This document shows positions 27,778-37,426 of a stretch of 56,406 nucleotides of DNA, piece by piece. Under the pieces are notes generated by a model that did no database searches, was not told the DNA's origin, and saw only the letters and a list, made by a program, of their open reading frames with translations. This DNA is from an uncultured Bacteroides sp. (lineage in GTDB: Bacteria > Bacteroidota > Bacteroidia > Bacteroidales > Bacteroidaceae): NCBI GenBank assembly GCA_945607605.1, contig CALYZE010000007.1:1-56406 (forward strand). Reading direction: 5' to 3'. Positions within the stretch are counted from its first letter, which is position 1. Each line of letters begins with the position of its first letter. Made by a program: the position numbers and the translations under genes.

Positions 27778-29805
27778 TCAAATTTTAATACGGAGTTGCA
27801 TTTGTATATCTGCTTTTTTATTCCCGCAGATCAAGTCATTCCCCGAACCTATCTCATTGCGGTCTTGGTAAACAGTTTGACCGAACTTAACAAGCAACAT
27901 AAAGGTTTTACTTAAATCGTAACGCAGATGAGTGGTATAGCGGAAACCTCTTCCATAGAAAGAAGGGGTATAAAAAGTATATAACAATCCTTTCTCAGAA
28001 GTATAAATGCGTGAGTCATAATCATCTGTATGAAAACAACTGCCTTGCAAGGAAACAGTAAAAGGAAAGTTAGAAAAAGTGTATGCACACAGTTGAGTAC
28101 ATTGCCATCCCTGCCTCCCTTCAAACCGATATTTTCCACCATCTTGCTGCCGAAAATGGGTATAATCAAGTGTCGTACGGAAATTCCAACCACCGGAATT
28201 ATAAATCAACCGATAACGAAGTTGATGATGCAAAACGGGTAGAATCACTTTGCCGCTTGTTCCTGTCACATCTCTATCTTTATGTTTGTAACGATAATTG
28301 AGGTACATTGATAGGTTCCGTCGGGGAGAGTAAGCAGCTTGAAATCTCATGTCTACGCCTTTTGACGGCTGACTGATGCGGTACTTCCACCAAGGGAAAG
28401 AAAATAGATCCAAGGAAGTAAAAAACTTCCAATGACTCCAAGGAGTAGCTTCTGCTGCCAAGTACCAGCCATTTTCATTTTGCGGAGTACTGCTTTCTCC
28501 GAAAGAGTGGCCGAACATGCTCCAATAATCAAAAGAATAATATCGATGAATAAGCAGCAACCGGTAGTCGGAAGATAAATGATACTTTAACTGATTCAGC
28601 AAAGCAAAACCTTTTTTTCCCATAGCCGCCTCTCCTACCCACGAGAAACGTCCTAAACGGTATTTATAGTCTACTCCAACATTGTAGAAATGATTTCCAT
28701 GCAAATTGTACTGGGCATATTTCTTTAGATCAGGTTCGTAAGCATGGTCAAAGAAATAATAGATACCGGTCACTCCTATTTTCAACTTATTCTTTTCGTA
28801 GGCTATGTTTCCACCCATTAATTGCAGGTTGAAAGCATGTATTTTATCTGCTTCTTTTTGCGTTCGGTGTAATCCCGTTTTGTAGATAGAAGTAATCTCT
28901 CCATTTTCAATCACCCCATCCATTGAACGGTGGGAATAAAAAGCAGAAAAATTAAAAGCAGGAAAAAGAGTTACTGTGGCCGCTGCACCACGAAAATAAT
29001 TATATTCATCCGTCGAACTATGTTTACGAACTCCTTCAGTACGGTATTCAGCCGTGGATAAAGAGAAAGTTTTACCCAAACGGAAATCAGTACTGAGAAC
29101 CAGTCCCTGACCGAAACTCAGCCGATAATTACCCAGAGCCAGCGCTTTCAGTCTGCCACAGTTCTTAAGTAAAAAATAAGGGGAATAGAAATCGTATCCT
29201 TTTCGATTATGCAAGGCAAACATGGGTTCGCCCGCATCTTTTTCAGCTGTAACTCCCAATTGGAGATCATCGCTGTAATGAAAATTATAGCGCAAGGAAT
29301 GATAAAGAGAAGGACCTAAATAACTGTTTTTATATCCTTTGCGAGTATAAAGAGGAATATCCAAGCGAGTAAGTACTTCCTGTTTACCATACTTTAGCAG
29401 ATGCTTCAAGGATGGATAGTTTTTCTTTTTGTCAACTACCTGCACACAAACAAAAGGTAAGAGTAACTCAATGGTGCGTTTATTCATTTCCTCTACCAAC
29501 TGCAATTCATAAATGGTCTGCATCTGTCCATGAATATAGAGGTACGATAGTATATTTTCTATCTGAGTATCCGATAAGAAAGGAAATTGTTTCAGTTGCG
29601 ATTGCGTCGCTACATTCAGATTAACAGGCTCTTCTATGCGCTGAGAAAGTTCCTGTAATTCATCTTCCCAGTTTTGTTCTTCTTCACTCTCCATTGAGAG
29701 TTGTTCCAAATCTTCTTCCCAAAGAGACACTGTTGAATTTTGAGCTTCAAGTATAGGAGTCATTAGCAGCATACTTATAAAGACTTCTATCTTGATATGA
29801 TTCAT
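27778..29805 (-). CDS. Helix-hairpin-helix protein with a predicted outer-membrane beta-barrel
   Basis: 675 residues. A signal peptide covers about residues 1-21. A ComEA-like helix-hairpin-helix pair follows (about 55-115: PVNLNVATQSQLKQFPFLS, then YELQLVEEMNKRTIELLLPFV). The rest (about 135-675) is rich in alternating aromatic strands (YRLSFGQGLVLSTDF, FSAFYSHRSMDG) and ends in LRIKI, as expected for an outer-membrane barrel. Such fusions are common in Bacteroidetes and unassigned. A DNA-related role is suggested only by the hairpin fold. Confidence 0.8.
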   Translation of the reverse strand: MNHIKIEVFISMLLMTPILEAQNSTVSLWEEDLEQLSMESEEEQNWEDELQELSQRIEEPVNLNVATQSQLKQFPFLSDTQIENILSYLYIHGQMQTIYELQLVEEMNKRTIELLLPFVCVQVVDKKKNYPSLKHLLKYGKQEVLTRLDIPLYTRKGYKNSYLGPSLYHSLRYNFHYSDDLQLGVTAEKDAGEPMFALHNRKGYDFYSPYFLLKNCGRLKALALGNYRLSFGQGLVLSTDFRLGKTFSLSTAEYRTEGVRKHSSTDEYNYFRGAAATVTLFPAFNFSAFYSHRSMDGVIENGEITSIYKTGLHRTQKEADKIHAFNLQLMGGNIAYEKNKLKIGVTGIYYFFDHAYEPDLKKYAQYNLHGNHFYNVGVDYKYRLGRFSWVGEAAMGKKGFALLNQLKYHLSSDYRLLLIHRYYSFDYWSMFGHSFGESSTPQNENGWYLAAEATPWSHWKFFTSLDLFSFPWWKYRISQPSKGVDMRFQAAYSPRRNLSMYLNYRYKHKDRDVTGTSGKVILPVLHHQLRYRLIYNSGGWNFRTTLDYTHFRQQDGGKYRFEGRQGWQCTQLCAYTFSNFPFTVSLQGSCFHTDDYDSRIYTSEKGLLYTFYTPSFYGRGFRYTTHLRYDLSKTFMLLVKFGQTVYQDRNEIGSGNDLICGNKKADIQMQLRIKI

Positions 29806-29920
29806 CGTAATAGCTCACTTTTAAGTTTACGAATAACGAAGTTACCTTAAATAAGTTAATCAGACAAGGAAAAAACGTAAGAATGTAACAACATTCCATA
29901 GAATCATTTACTTTTGTGGC

Positions 29921-30538
29921 ATGGAGATACGACTTAAAATAGTAATATTCATCATGTTTCTGTCTTTCGGAAGCATATTGTGTCGTGCCCAACAACAAAC
30001 CAAAGCACCCGATGCACAGAAGAGTATATATTTAACGCCTATGTGCGTTTATGAGGGTGATACCATTCCTTTTGTTAAACTTCCTACTGTTTATATCTTC
30101 AAACCGCTCAAATTTAAAAACAAACGGGATGTGGCAAATTATAACAAGCTGATTCGTGACGTAAAGAAGGTACTTCCCATATCCAAAGAAATAAATAATG
30201 CCATCATCGAAACTTATGAGTACATGATGACGCTTCCCAATGAAAAAAAGAGACAAGCCCATATGAAAGCCGTGGAGAAAAGCTTAAAGGAACAATATAC
30301 TCCGCGTATGAAGAAGCTTACCTTTGCTCAAGGTAAGTTATTAATTAAACTGGTTGACCGCCAAACCAATTCCACCGGATATGAGTTGGTGAAAGCTTTT
30401 ATGGGCCCTTTCAAAGCCGGTTTTTACCAAACATTTGCAGCATTATTCGGTGCCAGTTTGAAAAAACAATATGATCCCATAGGAGACGATGCACTTACGG
30501 AACGAGTGATCTTAATGGTAGAAAACGGGCAGTTATAA
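29921..30538 (+). CDS. DUF4294 secreted protein
   Basis: 205 residues with an N-terminal signal peptide (MEIRLKIVIFIMFLSFGSILCRA, shortened landmark; cleavage near residue 24) and the DUF4294 domain (YEGDTIPFVKLPTVYIF onward). It is probably periplasmic, function unknown, and restricted to Bacteroidetes as far as I know. A TACTTTTG box at 29909-29916 ends only 4 bases before the ATG. Either the mRNA is almost leaderless or another promoter is used. A hairpin overlaps the stop codon. Confidence 0.85.
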   Translation: MEIRLKIVIFIMFLSFGSILCRAQQQTKAPDAQKSIYLTPMCVYEGDTIPFVKLPTVYIFKPLKFKNKRDVANYNKLIRDVKKVLPISKEINNAIIETYEYMMTLPNEKKRQAHMKAVEKSLKEQYTPRMKKLTFAQGKLLIKLVDRQTNSTGYELVKAFMGPFKAGFYQTFAALFGASLKKQYDPIGDDALTERVILMVENGQL

Positions 30539-30560
30539 TAGCTTTGACTGCCCTTTATAG
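30527..30560 (+). terminator. Hairpin overlapping the stop of the DUF4294 gene
   Basis: GGGCAGT (30527-30533) pairs with ACTGCCC (30547-30553), followed by TTTATAG. The stop codon lies in the loop. Confidence 0.5.
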
Positions 30561-30576
30561 TTTATCAACAAGCCTG

Positions 30577-31110
30577 TTAATATCTTAGTTTCTTAAACAA
30601 ATCCCAAATGATAATTCCCGCTGTAACTGATACATTCAGAGAGTGTTTAGTGCCGTATTGAGGTATTTCAATACAACCGTTTGAGTGGTTAATAACCTCT
30701 TGCTCGACACCTTTTACTTCGTTTCCCATCACCACAGCATATTTTTTGGTTTTGTCCAGTATTAATTCATCTAACATAATACTACCCTCTGCCTGCTCTA
30801 CCGAATAAACCATATATCCTTCTTTTTGGAGGTTTTCAACAGCTTCAACAGTGTTATGAACATACTTCCAATCGACTGTAAATTCTGCTCCAAGGGCTGT
30901 TTTATGCATTTCAGGGTGTGGCGGAGTTGCTGTGATACCACACAAATAAATACATTCTATGCGAAAAGCATCCGAAGTACGAAATACAGAACCAATATTA
31001 TGTAGACTCCGTATGTTATCCAAAATGACCACTAAAGGTAGTTTTTCGACTTCTTTAAACTCTTCTACACTTATACGATTTAATTCGGTAATCTTCAATT
31101 TACGCATCAT
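30577..31110 (-). CDS. SPOUT-family RNA 2'-O-methyltransferase (TrmH/SpoU)
   Basis: 177 residues carrying the three SPOUT knot motifs: NIRSLHNIGSVFRTSDAF, VMGNEVKGVEQEV and IPQYGTKHSLNVSVTAGI. The family methylates ribose 2'-OH in tRNA or rRNA; the target nucleoside cannot be assigned. It lacks the N-terminal RNA-binding extension of RlmB. A TATCTTTG box at 31136-31143 stands 26 bases upstream. Confidence 0.9.
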   Translation of the reverse strand: MMRKLKITELNRISVEEFKEVEKLPLVVILDNIRSLHNIGSVFRTSDAFRIECIYLCGITATPPHPEMHKTALGAEFTVDWKYVHNTVEAVENLQKEGYMVYSVEQAEGSIMLDELILDKTKKYAVVMGNEVKGVEQEVINHSNGCIEIPQYGTKHSLNVSVTAGIIIWDLFKKLRY

Positions 31111-31135
31111 ACTACATACTCAATTATTTCGGTTA

Positions 31136-31143
31136 CAAAGATA
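31136..31143 (-). promoter_or_regulatory. Promoter -7 box of the SPOUT methyltransferase gene
   Basis: Perfect TATCTTTG on the minus strand. Confidence 0.6.
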
Positions 31144-31350
31144 CTTCTTTCCGTTTATATCCCGGTTAATAACCGTTGAAAACGTGTCAATACTTAAGGG
31201 AAAGATTTTAATAAATAAGATTTGCATTATTCAAAGGATTGCTTATTACAATATCAAAACCAACAAACCAAAAAAGTTAAGAGAAATCTTCAAGAAGTGT
31301 TTGAACACATTTTTCACCTCTATTTAACTAATATATCTATCTAAAGTTAT

Positions 31351-31358
31351 TAACTTTG
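31351..31358 (+). promoter_or_regulatory. Probable nadA promoter -7 box with a long AT-rich leader
   Basis: TAACTTTG on the plus strand, 227 bases before the nadA ATG. The whole gap 31111-31585 is very AT-rich and holds no gene. Several TTATC-type 9-mers (for example TTATCAACA on the minus strand near 31373-31381) occur in the leader. Confidence 0.45.
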
Positions 31359-31585
31359 CAGCTATAAACAAGTTGTTGATAAAGAATAGATGCCTGCTGA
31401 TAGAGTGCTTATTATCAATAGATATACTTTATATTACCTACGTTAATAAACTATGCATAAAGTTTTATCTGATACTAATAACTTCAGAAGCAAGAAAAAT
31501 CGTATTTACTTCTCCACACTATTAACAGGCTATTATCACTATTAAAAGATTTTTAAAGAAAGAAGAGAAATAAAAGAATATAATT

Positions 31586-32524
31586 ATGGATAATCTTATA
31601 GAAGCTATCAAGCAACTCAAGAAGGAGAAGAATGCAATCATTCTGGCTCACTATTACCAGAAAGGTGAAATACAAGATATAGCCGACTACGTTGGTGACA
31701 GTCTGGCATTGGCACAATGGGCAGCAAAGACAGAAGCTGAGATTATTGTCATGTGCGGTGTTCATTTCATGGGTGAAACAGCAAAGATACTTTGTTTGAA
31801 TAAAAAGGTATTGGTACCCGATTTGGAAGCAGGCTGTTCGTTGGCAGACAGTTGTCCGGCTGATGAGTTTGGTCAATTTGTCAAAGAGCATCCTGGCTAT
31901 ACAGTGATTTCTTATGTGAACACAACAGCGGCTGTAAAAGCTGTAACCGATGTGGTGGTAACTTCTACCAATGCTAAACAAATTGTAGAAAGCTTTCCCA
32001 AAGATGAGAAAATAATCTTTGGTCCAGATAGAAATTTAGGGAATTATATCAACTCCATTACCGGAAGAGAGATGTTACTATGGGACGGCGCATGCCATGT
32101 ACACGAACAATTCTCGGTTGAAAAGATTGTTGACTTAAAGCAACAGCATCCTGGTGCAATTGTGTTGGCGCATCCTGAATGTAAAAGCACTGTATTGAAG
32201 TTGGCTGATGTGATTGGTTCTACTGCCGCTCTGTTGAAATATGCAGTTGCTCATCCTGAAGAAAGTTATATTGTAGCTACTGAATCAGGAATCTTGCATG
32301 AGATGCAGAAGAAATGCCCGCACACAACGTTTATTCCAGCCCCTCCTAACGATAGTACCTGTGCTTGCAATGAATGTAGCTTCATGAGATTAAACACGCT
32401 AGAAAAGCTTTATAATTGCTTAAAAAACGAATCACCTGAAATAACGGTAGATGCTGAAATAGCTGAGAAAGCTGTAAAACCTATTAGAAAAATGTTAGAA
32501 ATATCGGCAAAGCTGGGACTTTGA
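31586..32524 (+). CDS. nadA: Quinolinate synthase
   Basis: 4Fe-4S enzyme that condenses iminoaspartate with dihydroxyacetone phosphate to quinolinate in NAD synthesis. 312 residues. Conserved parts are AHYYQKGEIQDIADYVGDSLAL, VMCGVHFMGETAKILCLNK, the HPEC cysteine and the CACNECSFM stretch near the C-terminus with the third cluster cysteine (quoted as landmarks). It acts directly after NadB, whose gene is elsewhere in the window. Confidence 0.95.
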   Translation: MDNLIEAIKQLKKEKNAIILAHYYQKGEIQDIADYVGDSLALAQWAAKTEAEIIVMCGVHFMGETAKILCLNKKVLVPDLEAGCSLADSCPADEFGQFVKEHPGYTVISYVNTTAAVKAVTDVVVTSTNAKQIVESFPKDEKIIFGPDRNLGNYINSITGREMLLWDGACHVHEQFSVEKIVDLKQQHPGAIVLAHPECKSTVLKLADVIGSTAALLKYAVAHPEESYIVATESGILHEMQKKCPHTTFIPAPPNDSTCACNECSFMRLNTLEKLYNCLKNESPEITVDAEIAEKAVKPIRKMLEISAKLGL

Positions 32525-32546
32525 TAATATTCCTTTAGATATAAGT

Positions 32547-33125
32547 CTATTTCAACAGGAATTTACACAATTTGTGAGTAGCGAGTGCTCGATGACTGAT
32601 TTTATTTTTCAGTTCATTTCCCATTTCGGCAAAAGTTTGAGTGTAACCTTCGGGGACGAATACAGGATCGTATCCGAACCCTGAGGTTCCTCTCCTATTT
32701 TTTATAATTTCACCTTTTATGATTCCTTCGAAGAGATGTTCTTTTCCATCAATAATTAGAGCAAAGACAGTACGAAATTGAGCTTTGCGATTCTCTATTC
32801 CTTCCAGATCCTGCAATAATTTCTTCATATTTGCTTCCGAATTGTGTGCATCACCTGCATAACGTGCCGAATAAACTCCAGGAGCACCTTTTAATGCTTC
32901 TACTTCCAAGCCGGTATCATCGGCAAAACAATCTGAATGATAGTTTTTAAAAATATACCGGGCTTTGATTAAAGCATTTCCTTCAAGTGTGTCTGCTGTT
33001 TCAGGAATATCAACCGAGCAGTTGATATCTTTCATACTGAGCAACTCTACTTTATCCTTTAAAATAGCAGAAACTTCTTCCAGTTTATGAGTATTATTAG
33101 TAGCAAATACAAATATCTTCTTCAT
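32547..33125 (-). CDS. rdgB: XTP/dITP diphosphatase (RdgB/HAM1)
   Basis: Hydrolyses non-canonical purine triphosphates (dITP, XTP) to keep them out of DNA and RNA. 192 residues with [11 protein letters not shown] at the N-terminus, [10 protein letters not shown] and the [15 protein letters not shown] loop, followed by [10 protein letters not shown]. First or middle of a minus-strand set with the YitT and leuS genes; the gap to the YitT gene is 44 bases. Confidence 0.94.
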   Translation of the reverse strand: MKKIFVFATNNTHKLEEVSAILKDKVELLSMKDINCSVDIPETADTLEGNALIKARYIFKNYHSDCFADDTGLEVEALKGAPGVYSARYAGDAHNSEANMKKLLQDLEGIENRKAQFRTVFALIIDGKEHLFEGIIKGEIIKNRRGTSGFGYDPVFVPEGYTQTFAEMGNELKNKISHRALATHKLCKFLLK

Positions 33126-33169
33126 GTTAATCTAACTTCAATGGTAAATTATTAAATTGAAAATCAGTG

Positions 33170-34072
33170 TTATTTTCCTTTTAATTTATCGAAACCTTCT
33201 CCATATACACCGATTACGGAACTTTGAGAAATGAAAGCATTCGGATCAATATCCTTTACCATTCGGAATATTTCAATAGACTGACGCTTGTAGGCTAGTA
33301 CAACGAGTACTTTCACATTACTTTTGCTATACCAACCAATTCCATCGAGTACGGTTACACCTCGATGGGTTTCTTTCGTTATGCGATCAGCAATCTTTTC
33401 GTATTCTTTGGAAAAAATGAAAAATTGTACAGATTGACGTGCACTGTTTACAATATAATCTAAGACAAAACCAATAACAAGGAGGCTTACAAAACCAAAT
33501 ATAACCCGTCGCCAGTCTTGGAAAATAAAGTAACAAGAACTAATAATAACCACATCACAAGCCATTATCATACGTCCTAATGTGACGTCTTTGTATTTGT
33601 GAATAATGGCAGCAATAATATCTGTACCACCTGTACTCCCGTTACAATTGAATACAATTCCCAAGCCTGCGCCACACATAGCGGCACCAATCAGACAGGC
33701 CATGAAGTCTTGTCCTTCTCCCAATAATAAGGGAGGTACACCATCTGATCCATTTACCATTAATTGGAAAAACCATAATAAGAAAGTCAAACCAAAGATA
33801 GCAAACGTAGTTTTTATACTAAATTTCGGTCCGAGTATCTTAATGGCAAAGGTCATCAAGACTGCATTAATGATGAAATAAGACCATTGGATGGGAAATC
33901 CGGTGGAATAATAGATGATTGCACTAATACCGGTCGTACCTCCGGTCGTAATTTGGTAGGGGATAAGGAATGCAGCCCATCCCAATGCATAGCTGATGAG
34001 TCCAAGAGTGATAAAAAAATAGTCTCTCAACTCTCTTGTTACTTCCACCTTGGTTGGTTTTGTAATTTGCAT
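33170..34072 (-). CDS. YitT family membrane protein
   Basis: 300 residues with five or six membrane helices (about 15-185), rich in the GGTxG motifs typical of DUF161 (TTGGTTGISAI, NGSTGGTDIIAAI). A C-terminal cytoplasmic DUF2179 domain follows (about 215-295). The family has no firm function. It begins 5 bases after the leuS stop codon, so it is probably cotranscribed with leuS. Confidence 0.9.
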   Translation of the reverse strand: MQITKPTKVEVTRELRDYFFITLGLISYALGWAAFLIPYQITTGGTTGISAIIYYSTGFPIQWSYFIINAVLMTFAIKILGPKFSIKTTFAIFGLTFLLWFFQLMVNGSDGVPPLLLGEGQDFMACLIGAAMCGAGLGIVFNCNGSTGGTDIIAAIIHKYKDVTLGRMIMACDVVIISSCYFIFQDWRRVIFGFVSLLVIGFVLDYIVNSARQSVQFFIFSKEYEKIADRITKETHRGVTVLDGIGWYSKSNVKVLVVLAYKRQSIEIFRMVKDIDPNAFISQSSVIGVYGEGFDKLKGK

Positions 34073-34077
34073 GTCTG

Positions 34078-36915
34078 TTATTTAATAACGATGTTTACAA
34101 TTTTCTTTGGTACAACGATTACTTTAACAATGGTTTTACCATCTATCCATTTCGTTGAACGTTCATCGGCCAACACAGTGGCTTGAATAGCATCAGATGT
34201 TTCATCTGCAGAAAACTCCATATTGAAACGTGCTTTTCCATTGAAGGAAATGCTGTAGTTAACTGTATTTTCTACCAGATACTCTTCGTTACATACCGGC
34301 CATGTAGCATCACATACTGAATTTGTATTGCCTAAAATTTCCCATAATTCTTCGCACACATGTGGAGCAAAAGGAGCAAGAGTGATAACCAGTTGATTCA
34401 GAATTTCTTTCTTGCTACATTTCAGTCCGTATAATTCGTTGATACAAATCATAAAGGCGCTGATAGAAGTATTATAGGAAAATTGTTCAATGTCGCCTGT
34501 AACCTTTTTGATAAGCTTATGAAGCGCTTTCAATTCTTCCGGAGTAGCTGGTTCGTCTGTAACAATGTAGTTGTTGTTACGGTCATAAAATAGTGACCAG
34601 AACTTCTTAATAAAACGATGTACACCGTCAATTCCGTTTGTGTCCCACGGTTTAGATTGTTCTACTGGACCGAGGAACATTTCGTACATACGAAGTGTAT
34701 CTGCACCGTATTTTTCGACGATCATGTCGGGGTTGACAACGTTGAACATCGATTTACTCATCTTCTCAATGGCCCATCCACAGATGTATTTGTTGTCTTC
34801 AAGAATAAATTCTGCCTTTGCATATTCGGGACGCCAAGCTTTGAATGCTTCTTTATCAAGGATATCGTTTGAAACAATATTAACATCGACATGGAGTGGG
34901 GTAGTGTCGTATTGATCTTTCAGATTCAGTGATACGAACGTATTGCTATCCTTGATGCGATAAACAAAGTTGCTTCGTCCTTGAATCATACCTTGGTTCA
35001 CTAATTTTTGGAAAGGTTCTTCTACTGCAGAGACACCCAAGTCGTGCAAGAATTTATTCCAAAAACGAGAGTAAATCAAGTGACCGGTAGCATGTTCGGT
35101 ACCTCCCACGTAAAGATCTACGTTTTTCCAATATTCATCTACCTTTTTGTCAACCAATGCCTTGTGGTTGCGAGGATCCATATAACGCAGATAGTAGGCA
35201 CTTGAACCTGCAAAACCAGGCATGGTATTCAACTCTAACGGGAAGATGGAAATATGATCTATCTTTTCATTCTCAACAACACATTTGTTTGCTGTGTCCC
35301 ATGCCCATCTGGTAGCATGTCCCAAAGGTGGCTCACCTGTTTCAGTAGGCAGGAATTTGGCTACTTCGGGAAGTTCCAGAGGAAGGCAGTCTTCGTCTAT
35401 CATATAAGGCATGCCTTCTTTATAATATACAGGGAAAGGTTCTCCCCAGTAACGTTGGCGTGAGAATATGGCATCACGTAAGCGGAAGTTTACCTTTACA
35501 CATCCCAGTTGATGCTCTTTTACATATTCTTTGGTAGCTGCAATAGCTTCTTTTATAGTCAATCCATTTAAAGAAAGACTGCAATAGGGAGTAACATTTT
35601 TGCGCGGAGAGTTGCATACGATACCTTCTTTGGCATCAAAACTTTCTTCGCTTACATCACAACCTTCTACTAACGGACGGATTTCCAGATTGAAATGTTT
35701 GGCAAAAGCATAGTCACGGCTATCGTGTGCAGGTACAGCCATGATGGCACCTGTTCCATAACCGGCCAATACATAATCACTAATCCAAATAGGTACTGCT
35801 TCACCGGTGAAAGGATTGATGGCATAACTTCCAGAGAACACACCTGTAACACTACGATCGGCAATACGTTCACGTTCTGTGCGTTTCTTGGTATGCTCCA
35901 AGTAAGTATTTACAGTTGCTTTTTGTGCTTCGGTAGTGAGTTGAGATACTAACTCACTTTCAGGCGCCAATACCATAAATGTAACGCCAAACATGGTGTC
36001 TGCACGCGTGGTGAAGATTGTAAATTCTAAATCGCTGTCTTTTACTTTAAATTGTATTTCAGCCCCTTCACTGCGACCTATCCAGTTCTTCTGAGTTTCT
36101 TTTAAAGATTCAGTCCAATCAATCGTGTCGAGTCCGTCTAGCAAACGTTGTGCATAAGCAGATACACGAAGGCACCACTGACGCATCTTTTTTTGAATGA
36201 CCGGGAAACCACCTCGTTCACTGACTCCGTCAACTACTTCATCGTTGGCAAGTACAGTTCCTAATTGAGGGCACCAATTGACCATCGTTTCTCCTAAGTA
36301 GGCAATACGATAATTCATCAGAATTTCCTGTTGCTCCTTTTCACTTTTGGCCTTCCATTCTTCAGCAGTGAAATGTATTTCTTCACTACAAGAGGCATTT
36401 AAACCTTTGTTTCCATCTTTTGGAAATGCTTCGATCAGTTCTTTAATGGGACGAGCTTGTTTTGTATCATTGCAATAGTAGCTATCAAACATTTTCTGGA
36501 AAGCCCATTGGGTCCAATGGTAATATTCCGGATCGCAAGTGCGAATTTCACGGTTCCAATCAAAAGAAAAACCTATTTTGTCGAGCTGTTCGTGATAGCG
36601 GTTAATATTGTTAACGGTAGTAATTGCAGGGTGTTGTCCTGTCTGGATAGCATATTGTTCGGCGGGAAGTCCGTAAGCATCATATCCCATAGGATTCAGT
36701 ACATTGAAACCTTGCAGTCTCTTGTAACGGGCATAGATATCAGAAGCAATATAACCTAGAGGATGACCTACGTGTAAACCTGCACCAGAAGGGTAGGGGA
36801 ACATGTTTAGTACATAATATTTTTGCTTTGTTTCGTCTTCCGTCACTTGGTAGGTTTTATTCTCTACCCACCGTTTCTGCCATTTCTTTTCAATCTCCCT
36901 GAAATTGTATTCCAT
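34078..36915 (-). CDS. leuS: Leucyl-tRNA synthetase
   Basis: Class I aminoacyl-tRNA synthetase, cytoplasmic. 945 residues. HIGH motif as HVGHPLGY after YPSGAGL, the CP1 editing domain in the middle ([20 protein letters not shown]), KMSKS intact in KMSKSMFNV and an anticodon-binding C-terminus. Longer than the E. coli enzyme because of insertions that Bacteroidetes share. The promoter box TAACTTTG is at 36995-37002. Confidence 0.97.
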   Translation of the reverse strand: MEYNFREIEKKWQKRWVENKTYQVTEDETKQKYYVLNMFPYPSGAGLHVGHPLGYIASDIYARYKRLQGFNVLNPMGYDAYGLPAEQYAIQTGQHPAITTVNNINRYHEQLDKIGFSFDWNREIRTCDPEYYHWTQWAFQKMFDSYYCNDTKQARPIKELIEAFPKDGNKGLNASCSEEIHFTAEEWKAKSEKEQQEILMNYRIAYLGETMVNWCPQLGTVLANDEVVDGVSERGGFPVIQKKMRQWCLRVSAYAQRLLDGLDTIDWTESLKETQKNWIGRSEGAEIQFKVKDSDLEFTIFTTRADTMFGVTFMVLAPESELVSQLTTEAQKATVNTYLEHTKKRTERERIADRSVTGVFSGSYAINPFTGEAVPIWISDYVLAGYGTGAIMAVPAHDSRDYAFAKHFNLEIRPLVEGCDVSEESFDAKEGIVCNSPRKNVTPYCSLSLNGLTIKEAIAATKEYVKEHQLGCVKVNFRLRDAIFSRQRYWGEPFPVYYKEGMPYMIDEDCLPLELPEVAKFLPTETGEPPLGHATRWAWDTANKCVVENEKIDHISIFPLELNTMPGFAGSSAYYLRYMDPRNHKALVDKKVDEYWKNVDLYVGGTEHATGHLIYSRFWNKFLHDLGVSAVEEPFQKLVNQGMIQGRSNFVYRIKDSNTFVSLNLKDQYDTTPLHVDVNIVSNDILDKEAFKAWRPEYAKAEFILEDNKYICGWAIEKMSKSMFNVVNPDMIVEKYGADTLRMYEMFLGPVEQSKPWDTNGIDGVHRFIKKFWSLFYDRNNNYIVTDEPATPEELKALHKLIKKVTGDIEQFSYNTSISAFMICINELYGLKCSKKEILNQLVITLAPFAPHVCEELWEILGNTNSVCDATWPVCNEEYLVENTVNYSISFNGKARFNMEFSADETSDAIQATVLADERSTKWIDGKTIVKVIVVPKKIVNIVIK

Positions 36916-36994
36916 AATGGTATTTGTTAATATATTGTTGAAAACTTTGTTGATTACTTAGTTAAAACCGGTTGATAAACGGTTTATATCGATG

Positions 36995-37002
36995 CAAAGT
37001 TA
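36995..37002 (-). promoter_or_regulatory. leuS promoter -7 box
   Basis: TAACTTTG on the minus strand, 80 bases upstream of the ATG. Confidence 0.55.
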
Positions 37003-37161
37003 CGGGTTTATTTTCAGATTTGTAGCGAAGTAGCTTAAAAAACAATAGTAAACACCCGACAAATCATTTTTTATTACTTTGTTGTTGGAGTGGTATTCGT
37101 TTTATGATGGAAAAAAACTTTTTTAAAACGATTTTTTGCGTTATGGATAAAGGGTATAGGC

Positions 37162-37227
37162 AAAAAAAAAGGAGTACCGCTGTACTCCAACCTTTGTTAA
37201 CCTTAAATCTAATACTATGAAAAACAC
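37162..37227 (-). ncRNA. Small stand-alone RNA between leuS and mutS, copy A of the family
   Basis: A complete short transcription unit on the minus strand: perfect promoter (37232-37262), about 66 bases, then the hairpin 37171-37177/37182-37188 and nine T (37162-37170). The unpaired part reads TTTTTCATAG, a TAGATTTAAGGTTAAC block and AAAGGTT. The same blocks in the same order occur in the RNA at 13993-14069. No ORF is present. The terminator makes it independent of leuS. Function unknown; possibly Bacteroidales-1 RNA. Confidence 0.7.
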
Positions 37228-37231
37228 ATTG

Positions 37232-37262
37232 CAAAGGTACGTGTTTTTTGGATATCTGCAAA
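37232..37262 (-). promoter_or_regulatory. Promoter of the 37.2-kb small RNA
   Basis: On the minus strand TTTG (37259-37262), 19 bases, TACCTTTG (37232-37239): a full match to the Bacteroidetes vegetative promoter. Confidence 0.8.
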
Positions 37263-37372
37263 TAAAGCAAATGAAAAAGCGTGTTCTATAACATGTTTTA
37301 GCAAAAAGTGTGGTTTTGTTAAGGCTTACTAAGTATTTGAAGTCTATTTAGAGCTGTTTTCCAAAAAAGAAT

Positions 37373-37380
37373 TATCTTTG
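37373..37380 (+). promoter_or_regulatory. mutS promoter -7 box
   Basis: Perfect TATCTTTG, 46 bases before the mutS start. Confidence 0.65.
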
Positions 37381-37426
37381 TCTTCTAATGAAATTGATAA
37401 ATTAAACTCCCCAAAATAGATACACA

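Noticed and set aside
31144-31585. Possible replication origin upstream of nadA
   Set aside because: The 9-mers match the DnaA box poorly, no dnaA gene is near, and strand bias does not switch here. mnmG in the window is not proof, since it often lies away from the origin.
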